A DNA stretch of 5,317 bases from Limnochordia bacterium (GTDB lineage Bacteria; Bacillota; Limnochordia; Darwinibacteriales; B1SED10-159), in the NCBI GenBank assembly GCA_007132255.1, contig SLOZ01000252.1:1-5317 (forward strand), in the 5' to 3' direction. Under the pieces are notes generated by a model. The model was not told where the DNA came from. It saw nothing but the letters and a program-made list of their open reading frames with translations, and did no database searches. Shown here one piece after another: positions 1-5,317 of this stretch; positions within the stretch are counted from its first letter, which is position 1, and each line of letters starts with the position of its first letter. The position numbers and the translations under genes were made by a program.

Positions 1-1
1 A

Positions 2-376
2 GATGATGTGGCCGCAGCGGAATGGTCACACTGGAATGTTTATGAGGGACCGACTCCAGATTATCCGGACATTGCCCACTACCATCGTATGGAACCCAAC
101 GAATCCGGCCGGGGTAGGGCTCGCATGGTCAATCTGCGGTTGGGCTTGGCTTTGGCGGTGGAGTTTGGGACAGATACCCTGCCGTATTTAATCCAATGGA
201 AACACACACGAACGGGGATGTATGGGGCGGGGTTGGAGCCAGCGACAGGACTAGCTGGCGGCCGTGCTGAAGAACGCGCCTCTGGACGAATGCAGGAGCT
301 GCGACCGGGGGAAACAGTGGATTTCGATGTGACCATCGCCGTCGAAACCGTGCAGCCGACGGCGGCGTCACGGTAA
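2..376 (+). CDS. DUF4432-family protein, aldose-1-epimerase-like, C-terminal 124 residues (5' end outside the window)
   Basis: The reading frame is open from the left edge and stops at TAA 374-376, so only the C-terminus is present; full DUF4432 proteins are roughly 330-350 residues. The visible part matches the C-terminal half of the family. It has a short W-x-x-(F/Y)-E-x-P-x-P segment near its start. The signature LPYLIQWK then GMYGAGLEPATG follows at about residues 58-80 of the fragment, with GGRAEER and the closing L-R-PGETVDFDV strand after it. DUF4432 proteins share the galactose-mutarotase beta-sandwich fold and often sit in sugar-utilisation clusters, so a cytoplasmic sugar-anomer epimerase role is plausible, but substrates are mostly unknown. 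No signal peptide can be judged. The GTG at 8 is an internal codon, not a start. A probable terminator just downstream suggests this gene ends a transcript. Family assignment is fairly sure; the function is not. Confidence 0.75.
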   Translation, partial: DDVAAAEWSHWNVYEGPTPDYPDIAHYHRMEPNESGRGRARMVNLRLGLALAVEFGTDTLPYLIQWKHTRTGMYGAGLEPATGLAGGRAEERASGRMQELRPGETVDFDVTIAVETVQPTAASR

Positions 377-395
377 GCTGCCGCGAAGCAGAGTC

Positions 396-428
396 GAGCA
401 GCGGGTCTATCACAGGCCTGCTGTTTTT
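396..428 (+). terminator. Probable rho-independent terminator after the DUF4432 gene
   Basis: CAGCGGG at 399-405 pairs with CCTGCTG at 417-423: seven pairs, one of them G-U, around an 11-nt loop. TTTTT follows directly at 424-428. Three more weak pairs (GAG 396-398 with TTT 424-426) could extend the stem into the T run. It starts 19 nt after the TAA of the upstream gene and lies 85 nt before the GH95 start, so it probably separates the two transcripts. The loop is rather long and the T tract short, so termination may be partial. Confidence 0.55.
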
Positions 429-500
429 CTAGTGTGAGACACGGATCAGCGGCAAGGGTTTCCGGGCTCAGACAGGGAACCTATGGGATAGAGAACACAC

Positions 501-506
501 AGGAGG
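501..506 (+). promoter_or_regulatory. Ribosome binding site that fixes the GTG start of the GH95 gene
   Basis: A perfect AGGAGG lies 7 nt before GTG 514. The first in-frame ATG, at 523, would be 16 nt away, which is too far for normal Shine-Dalgarno spacing, so the GTG is preferred. Confidence 0.85.
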
Positions 507-513
507 TCTGAGC

Positions 514-2904
514 GTGGATACAATGTGTAGTGTCAATCGGCTTTGGTACCAGCAAGCGGCGAAGGAATGGCTGCAAGCTCTACCATTGGGCAATGGATCC
601 ATGGGAGCCATGCTGTACGGAAAGGTCAAGAATGAACGCATCCAGTTAAATGCAGAAACATTGTGGAGCGGAGCGCCGCTGCAGGAGCCGGTGCAGGATG
701 GGACGGCGGTTGTGGAAACGATGCGCCAATTGGTGCTGAATGAGGCGGATTATGCTGGCGCCGACGCCGCTGCGCAGAAGCTCCAGGGCCCGTTCACGCA
801 GTCGTACTTACCTTTGGGCGAGCTGTGCTTGAGTTTCGCGCACTCGGGGGAGGAAACAGACTACTGCAGAGACTTGGACTTGGATACCGCTACAGCCAGG
901 GTGGAGTACTGTGTGGACGGAGTCTCGTTCGTGCGGTCCGCGTGGATTAGTCAACCTCATGGAGTCATGGGCGTGCGGCTGACGGCTTCACGGCCGGGTC
1001 AGCTGACCTTCGACGCCCAGTTGGCCACCCCACTGCAGACGCATTCGGTGGAAACGGGAGATTCGTCAGTTCGTCTGGTGGGCAAGGCGCCCGTTCATGT
1101 GACGCCTAGTTATTGGCCGGACGAGGAGCCGGTTCGCTACGATGCCGGTGACGGTTGTGGCATGTGGTTCGCCGCGGTTGTGGACATTGACGCCGTGGGG
1201 GGCACCATGACAACGGATGATGACGGCCTACATGTGGCGGGAGCGGATGAAGCCGTAGTTTGGTTGGCCGTGGACACCAGTTTCACGGCTCATGACGCGC
1301 TGCCCACGTGGCAGAATAAAGATCCGTTGGCCGCCTGCCAGCGGCGGTTGGAACGGGCTATGGATTTGGGTTATGCGGCGGTGTATCAGGAGCATCTAGC
1401 AGAGTACAAGGAACTGTTCGGCTCTGTGGAGCTGCTGGTCGAAGAGAACCTAGATCCCGCCTGGCAGGACGATATTGCCACGGACCAGCGGCTGCAGACC
1501 GTCGTGGCAGGTGGGAAAGATCACCATTTGGAACGGCTGCTTTTCCAGTATGGCCGCTATCTGCTAGTTGCCAGTTCGCGCCCGGGTACGCTGCCTGCGA
1601 ATCTGCAGGGCATTTGGAATGATGAAGTTCGTCCACCTTGGAGCAGTAATTGGACAACGAACATCAATTTGGAAATGAACTATTGGCCGGCGGAGGTGAC
1701 CGGTCTCAGCGCCTGTCATACAGCGCTTTTGGATTTCGTCAACGTGCTGCAGCAGACGGGTTCGGAGGTGGCAGCTACGCTCTATGGGTGCCGTGGATTT
1801 GCGGTGCATCATAACAGTGATATTTGGGGTACGGCCCATCCCGTAGGCGGTGGTCGCGGCAAGGCGCTGTGGAGCATGTGGCCCATGGCTGGCGTCTGGC
1901 TCTGCCAGCATGTTTGGGAGCATTTTCTATTCGGACAAGACGTGTTGTGGCTGCGCCAGCATGGGTACCCGCTGTTGAAAGCAGCCGCCCTGTTTATCGA
2001 GGATTGGCTCGTAGAGGATAGTCAGGGGAGACTCATTACCTGCCCATCCACTTCTCCAGAAAATGCTTTCTTGGACCAACAGCAGCGAGCGGTGGCCGTT
2101 AGTGCCGCTGCAACCATGGATATGGCTTTGATCCGTGAGCATCTACAGCACTGCTGTGAGGCGGCTGAGCGATTGGCCGTGGACGCTGAACATCGGAATC
2201 ACTGGCGTGAGCTGTTACAGCGGCTGCGCCCCTACCAAATCGGAGCGAAGGGGCAGTTGCTGGAGTGGTGGCAGGATGTACCAGAAGCGGAGCCCGGGCA
2301 CCGGCATATGTCCCATCTCTACGGGTTATATCCGGGCAGTCACATCCACGAAGACACAGAACCGGAGTTGACGGCTGCGGCCGAAGCCAGTCTGCGGCGG
2401 CGCTTGGCAGCAGGCGGTGGTCACACTGGCTGGAGTCGAGCTTGGCTGATGGCATTCTGGGCGCGGCTGCGGCGACCGGACGACGCTGAGCTGAATCTCC
2501 GGGAGTTTTTGGTAAGCTCTACACTGACGAATTTGTTTGGGAATCACCCACCGTTTCAGATGGACGGAAACTTTGGCTATACCGCTGGAGTGGCTGAGAT
2601 GCTGCTGCAGAGCCATAACGGATATTTAGAGCTGCTGCCGGCCCTGCCGCCAACGTGGAGCTGCGGGGAAGTGCGGGGTCTGCGAGGGCGAGGCGCCTTC
2701 ACTGTCGATATCACCTGGCAGGATAACCATGTGACGCAGGCCGCGATTGGCAGTGCTTCTGGAGGCCGCTGCTCCCTACTGTGGGAAGGACCGATTCAGG
2801 TGCTCTGTGACGGACGGAATGTTCCTGTTCAGCGGCGGAACCGCTGTGCTGTCTGGCATGCGGAACCGGGTGCCGTCTATAGCGTGCATGTTCCAGCCAG
2901 TTGA
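514..2904 (+). CDS. Glycoside hydrolase family 95, alpha-L-fucosidase or alpha-L-galactosidase
   Basis: The 796 residues are a normal full length for GH95, an inverting family that removes terminal alpha-L-fucose (typically alpha-1,2) or alpha-L-galactose. The N-terminal beta-sandwich (about 10-260) opens with LWYQQAAKEW and LPLGNGSMGAM, then RIQLNAETLWSG. The (alpha/alpha)6 catalytic barrel (about 285-690) carries SSRPGTLPANLQGIWN (ending at 369), NINLEMNYWPAE, VHHNSDIWG, CPSTSPEN, GHRHMSHLYGLYPG (595-608) and FQMDGNFG. A C-terminal beta domain (about 700-790) follows. By motif alignment with Bifidobacterium bifidum AfcA, Glu516 is the likely general acid, Asp684 corresponds to its catalytic Asp766, and Asn383/Asn385 to its Asn421/Asn423, so the site looks intact. 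Thr381 replaces the His two residues before the first Asn in typical fucosidases, which makes alpha-L-galactosidase or relaxed specificity possible. There is no signal peptide, so the enzyme should be cytoplasmic and act on imported oligosaccharides. The GTG start is set by AGGAGG at 501-506. The permease and sulfatase follow on the same strand. The family is near certain; the exact substrate is open. Confidence 0.95.
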   Translation: MDTMCSVNRLWYQQAAKEWLQALPLGNGSMGAMLYGKVKNERIQLNAETLWSGAPLQEPVQDGTAVVETMRQLVLNEADYAGADAAAQKLQGPFTQSYLPLGELCLSFAHSGEETDYCRDLDLDTATARVEYCVDGVSFVRSAWISQPHGVMGVRLTASRPGQLTFDAQLATPLQTHSVETGDSSVRLVGKAPVHVTPSYWPDEEPVRYDAGDGCGMWFAAVVDIDAVGGTMTTDDDGLHVAGADEAVVWLAVDTSFTAHDALPTWQNKDPLAACQRRLERAMDLGYAAVYQEHLAEYKELFGSVELLVEENLDPAWQDDIATDQRLQTVVAGGKDHHLERLLFQYGRYLLVASSRPGTLPANLQGIWNDEVRPPWSSNWTTNINLEMNYWPAEVTGLSACHTALLDFVNVLQQTGSEVAATLYGCRGFAVHHNSDIWGTAHPVGGGRGKALWSMWPMAGVWLCQHVWEHFLFGQDVLWLRQHGYPLLKAAALFIEDWLVEDSQGRLITCPSTSPENAFLDQQQRAVAVSAAATMDMALIREHLQHCCEAAERLAVDAEHRNHWRELLQRLRPYQIGAKGQLLEWWQDVPEAEPGHRHMSHLYGLYPGSHIHEDTEPELTAAAEASLRRRLAAGGGHTGWSRAWLMAFWARLRRPDDAELNLREFLVSSTLTNLFGNHPPFQMDGNFGYTAGVAEMLLQSHNGYLELLPALPPTWSCGEVRGLRGRGAFTVDITWQDNHVTQAAIGSASGGRCSLLWEGPIQVLCDGRNVPVQRRNRCAVWHAEPGAVYSVHVPAS

Positions 2905-3021
2905 GTCCCATAGGCTGGGGTATCGCCCGTGCTGCGTGCCGTCATGGTCCGTAAAGGGCCTGTCTGCAGGACGTTTGAACTGTGCTTAGCTTAACGAACC
3001 TACTCCGGAAAATACGTGCGT

Positions 3022-3029
3022 AAGGGGGA
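3022..3029 (+). promoter_or_regulatory. Ribosome binding site supporting the TTG start of the permease
   Basis: AAGGGGGA ends 8 nt before TTG 3038. TTG is the only start-type codon in this frame between the stop at 2987-2989 and ATG 3062, and that ATG has no well-spaced Shine-Dalgarno. The closer ATG at 3030 is out of frame, abuts the G run, and stops after three codons. Confidence 0.65.
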
Positions 3030-3037
3030 ATGCCGGC

Positions 3038-4297
3038 TTGAGGTACACGTACAACGATACCATGCGGGCGTGCTATGTGGGGTTTATTACCCAAGCCATC
3101 ATCAACAACTTAGCACCGATTCTGTTTATCATTTTTCAAACCGAATTCCAGATATCCTTTGAGATGATTGGCCGGTTGATTTTCCTTAACTTCGGAACCC
3201 AGATCTTAGCAGATATCTTCGCTGTCCGTTATGCTGATACCATCGGGCACCGCAAGATGGCCGTCATGGCTCACGGGTTTGCCGCCTTAGGCCTGGTAGG
3301 CTTGGGCCTGTTTCCCCAGATTTTTCCTTCGCCGTACGTGGGCTTGGGTGCGGCAGTGATGATCTATGCGGTTGGTGGTGGGATCATTGAAGTTTTGGTC
3401 AGCCCCATGGTAGAGGCCCTGCCAACGGAGGCAAAGGCTTCGGCCATGAGTCTGCTCCATTCCTTCTATTGCTGGGGCCAGATGGGTGTCGTAATCCTAA
3501 CGACGTTGGTGCTCTGGGCTTTTGGAACAGACATCTGGGTTGTTCTGCCCATCGCTTGGGCAGTGGTTCCCATCTACAACCTTTTCAAGTTCCTCAAAGT
3601 ACCGCTGATGCCCGCCCTTGCCATGGAGCATAAACTGCGGGTGCGAGAACTGCTTCGCTCCAATGCTTTTGTCCTCGCCATGGTGCTCATGATTGCTTCG
3701 GGAGCATCCGAACTCACCATGTCGCAGTGGTCCTCGCTGTTTGCCGAGCGGGGTTTACAGGTTCCTAAGGTTGTCGGAGACCTTTTGGGTCCGGCCCTGT
3801 TCGCCCTACTGATGGGAATTGGCCGCACGGTCTTTGGAATCTGGGGCCATAGGATGGATCTGAAAAAGATGCTGTTGGGCAGTGGCATTCTCTGCGTTGT
3901 CTGTTACGGGATTACCGTATTTGCCCAGAATCCCATGGTGGCTCTGATCGGCGCTGCGGTTTGCGGCTTATCCGTGGCCCTAATGTGGCCAGGAACCATG
4001 AGTTTATCGGCCGCCGCGTATCCCATGGGTGGGACAGCGATGTTTGGACTCTTGGCCATCGGCGGGGATATCGGTGCTGCTGCCGGGCCGTGGGCTGCTG
4101 GCTATGTGTCCGATGTGGTTCAGCGTTCACCGGAGCTCATCAGCTGGGCTATTGGCTGGGAGTTGGCTCCGGATCAGCTGGGCCTTAAGGCGGGCCTTTT
4201 GGTCGCCACTGTTTTCCCCGTGCTCTTGGTGGGTGCATTGCTGTTAATGAAACGCAATGGCCGCCGTGCGTCTGAATCCCGGGCAGCCGCCGTTTGA
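3038..4297 (+). CDS. MFS permease, sugar-transporter type, 12 transmembrane helices
   Basis: The 419-residue protein is strongly hydrophobic and has the standard MFS 6+6 layout. Predicted helices are roughly 11-33, 42-63, 73-95, 99-127, 133-162, 166-186, then a cytoplasmic loop with basic residues (about 187-208), then 209-233, 246-270, 276-297, 299-328, 331-360 and 382-404. The motif A equivalent is RYADTIGHRK (64-73) between helices 2 and 3, with the conserved Asp, Gly and basic pair. TQAIINNLAPILF in helix 1 and LLHSFYCWGQ in helix 5 resemble fucose-permease-like (FucP-like) MFS proteins, though I cannot name a characterised orthologue. The likely role is ion-coupled uptake of a mono- or small oligosaccharide across the cytoplasmic membrane. 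TTG 3038 is chosen because it has a good ribosome binding site and the preceding stop leaves no other in-frame start; ATG 3062 would remove only 8 residues. It lies 133 nt after GH95 and 44 nt before the sulfatase, so co-transcription with the sulfatase is likely. Family confidence is high; the substrate is inferred only from neighbours. Confidence 0.9.
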   Translation: MRYTYNDTMRACYVGFITQAIINNLAPILFIIFQTEFQISFEMIGRLIFLNFGTQILADIFAVRYADTIGHRKMAVMAHGFAALGLVGLGLFPQIFPSPYVGLGAAVMIYAVGGGIIEVLVSPMVEALPTEAKASAMSLLHSFYCWGQMGVVILTTLVLWAFGTDIWVVLPIAWAVVPIYNLFKFLKVPLMPALAMEHKLRVRELLRSNAFVLAMVLMIASGASELTMSQWSSLFAERGLQVPKVVGDLLGPALFALLMGIGRTVFGIWGHRMDLKKMLLGSGILCVVCYGITVFAQNPMVALIGAAVCGLSVALMWPGTMSLSAAAYPMGGTAMFGLLAIGGDIGAAAGPWAAGYVSDVVQRSPELISWAIGWELAPDQLGLKAGLLVATVFPVLLVGALLLMKRNGRRASESRAAAV

Positions 4298-4327
4298 TCG
4301 CATCGGGAATGGGAATCAAATAGGGAT

Positions 4328-4331
4328 AGGA
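4328..4331 (+). promoter_or_regulatory. Weak ribosome binding site of the sulfatase gene
   Basis: AGGA ends 10 nt before ATG 4342 and 6 nt before a second, out-of-frame ATG at 4338. The 44-nt spacer is purine-rich, with GGGAAT twice in tandem (4305-4316) and then AGGGATAGGA (4322-4331), so several overlapping weak anti-Shine-Dalgarno matches are possible. The encoded sulfatase N-terminus decides for 4342 as the true start. Confidence 0.45.
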
Positions 4332-4341
4332 CTGATAATGT

Positions 4342-5317
4342 ATGGCTCAACAGCCAAATATCCTGCTGATTGCCACAGATCAACAACGCTTTGACACAAC
4401 AGGACCAGCGGCTCCTGCATTTATGCGCACGCCGCATTTGGACGTTTTGGCTCGGGAAGGTGTGACGTTCGACAGAGCATACTCCGATTGTCCAATCTGC
4501 GTGGCCGCTCGAGTCGGGATTATGACCGGGCAGTTTGTGGGCACTCATGGCATGCGGGGTAATGGCTCGACATCCGATGTCCTGGACCGTGACCGCACAC
4601 TGCCGGCGCGGCTGCGGCAGGTCGGATACCAGACGGCGGCCATTGGCAAGATGCATTTCACACCCGAGCGAGCTCGGCATGGCTTTGACGAGATGATTCT
4701 GCCCGCCGACTATTACCGCGAAATGGCCAACTCGGGCTCACCGCTGCAGCCGATGCATCACGGACTGGGACAAAATGAGTTGTACCCGGGCATGGCCACA
4801 GTTCCTGAGGCTCAGACCCTGACATCTTGGATTTCTGAACAGTGTGTGGAGTATATTAAGGAGCGTCGGGATCCATCGGCACCGTTTTTCCTTTGGTGTT
4901 CCTATTCCAAACCACACCCACCGCTGGATCCACCAGAACCCTATTATTCCATGTATCGCAATAGTCCGATTCCAGAGCCGTTCGTGGGTGACTGGGCCAT
5001 CGGCGACCGTTGTCCTGAAGCCTTTGCTAGGTTCCGCCAGTCATGGTCGTTGGATAAGATCCCATCCGAGATCATTCGCGAAGCGCGGGCGGCCTACTAC
5101 GGCCTCATAACACAAATTGATTACAACATGGGCCGCGTCTTTGCCGCTCTCCAAGATGAAGGTATGCTTGAAGATACCCTGATTCTGTTCACCAGTGACC
5201 ATGGTGAACACCTCGGTGATCACAATACTGGGGGCAAGGTGTTCTTTACGGAATCCTCGGCGCATGTTCCCTTCATACTGCGCCTGCCGAAGTGTTGGGA
5301 CCAGCGCATGCATGGCA
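4342..5317 (+). CDS. S1-family sulfatase, N-terminal 325 residues (3' end outside the window)
   Basis: The frame is open from ATG 4342 to the right edge with no stop; S1 sulfatases are usually about 450-550 residues, so perhaps a third is missing. It should hydrolyse sulfate esters (or related phosphate/phosphonate esters) with a formylglycine made from Cys53 in C-V-A-A-R (53-57), followed by MTG at 61-63. The metal site begins with PNILLIATDQQR (Asp13, Gln14). Other hallmarks are IGKMHF (Lys103, His105), HGFDE (113-117), HPPLDPPEPYY, IDYNMGRV and TSDHGEHLGDH (Asp286, His287), then Lys299 before FFTES and VPFIL. The Asp-Gln pair, GKMH and HGF-(D/E)-E followed by PAD resemble choline-sulfatase and phosphonate-monoesterase relatives more than enzymes with an Asp-Asp pair, but the substrate specificity is not readable. 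No signal peptide is present, so a cytoplasmic location is expected. The start is 44 nt after the permease stop, which suggests an operon. An FGE or anSME maturase would be needed and is not in the window. Family assignment is very firm. Confidence 0.95.
   Translation, partial: MAQQPNILLIATDQQRFDTTGPAAPAFMRTPHLDVLAREGVTFDRAYSDCPICVAARVGIMTGQFVGTHGMRGNGSTSDVLDRDRTLPARLRQVGYQTAAIGKMHFTPERARHGFDEMILPADYYREMANSGSPLQPMHHGLGQNELYPGMATVPEAQTLTSWISEQCVEYIKERRDPSAPFFLWCSYSKPHPPLDPPEPYYSMYRNSPIPEPFVGDWAIGDRCPEAFARFRQSWSLDKIPSEIIREARAAYYGLITQIDYNMGRVFAALQDEGMLEDTLILFTSDHGEHLGDHNTGGKVFFTESSAHVPFILRLPKCWDQRMHG

Noticed and set aside
459..487. Possible sigma-70 promoter for GH95: TTTCCG and TATGGG with a 17-nt spacer
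   Set aside because: The spacing is right but each hexamer matches only three of six consensus bases, so it cannot be supported by sequence alone.
1564..1923. Minus-strand open frame of 119 codons inside the GH95 gene (similar ones at 2099-2455 and 1358-1657)
   Set aside because: These lie wholly within conserved GH95 catalytic sequence and give Pro/Arg/Ser-rich products with no recognisable motif; they are expected antisense shadows in fairly GC-rich coding DNA.
1265..2183. Two copies of TTGGCCGTGGAC in GH95 (near 1264 and 2174)
   Set aside because: Both encode Leu-Ala-Val-Asp in the same frame at unrelated places in the protein; a 12-nt coincidence of codon choice is enough.
2959..2970. 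Small hairpin CCTG-TCTG-CAGG between GH95 and the permease
   Set aside because: Only four base pairs and no T tract follow, so it is not a convincing terminator.
2975..3004. Possible promoter for the permease: TTGAAC then CCTACT with an 18-nt spacer
   Set aside because: The -35 is fair (four of six) but the -10 is poor (three of six). The 133-nt gap may simply be an untranslated stretch within one operon.
3030..3041. ATG 3030 as the true permease start
   Set aside because: It is out of frame with the permease and meets TGA after three codons.
4174..4680. Minus-strand open frame of 168 codons across the permease/sulfatase junction
   Set aside because: It overlaps two well-supported genes on the other strand, including the sulfatase active-site region. 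Its product is low-complexity, rich in Arg, Ser and His, and matches no family I know.
679..4749. Frequent CTGCAG palindromes (about nine) across the window
   Set aside because: Most are the in-frame Leu-Gln codon pair CTG-CAG in GH95 and the sulfatase; codon preference explains them, so they do not suggest a regulatory or recombination signal.

Overview
The window reads as one strand-consistent stretch of bacterial carbohydrate-metabolism DNA. Four protein genes all lie on the + strand. They are the 3' end of a DUF4432-family (aldose-1-epimerase-like) gene, a complete family 95 glycoside hydrolase (GH95; alpha-L-fucosidase/alpha-L-galactosidase group), a complete 12-helix MFS sugar-type permease, and the 5' three-fifths or so of an S1-family sulfatase that runs off the right edge. 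I see no RNA gene, CRISPR array, insertion sequence or phage element.

Organism: moderately GC-rich DNA, GTG and TTG start codons behind strong purine-rich ribosome binding sites (a perfect AGGAGG before the GTG), and a GH95 without a signal peptide. Together these suggest a Gram-positive, Bacillota-type carbohydrate degrader (Paenibacillus-like or a related lineage). This is inference; genus and habitat cannot be fixed from 5.3 kb.

Layout: 2-376 is the DUF4432 C-terminus, followed at 396-428 by a likely rho-independent terminator. 377-513 holds the terminator and the 5' leader of the GH95 gene. 514-2904 is GH95. 2905-3037 is a 133-nt gap without a T-tailed hairpin. 3038-4297 is the MFS permease with a TTG start. 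A 44-nt purine-rich spacer follows, then the sulfatase from 4342 to the edge.

Working model (inference): the permease imports a small, probably sulfated, L-fucose- or L-galactose-containing saccharide. The cytoplasmic sulfatase removes sulfate, and the cytoplasmic GH95 removes the terminal alpha-L-sugar. The DUF4432 protein may interconvert sugar anomers, although it appears to sit in a separate upstream transcript. The points most worth checking are Thr381 in the GH95 active site, where fucosidases carry His; the choline-sulfatase/phosphonate-hydrolase-like Asp-Gln metal motif and Cys-x-Ala-x-Arg maturation site of the sulfatase; and the all-intracellular arrangement of a sulfatase plus GH95 pathway.
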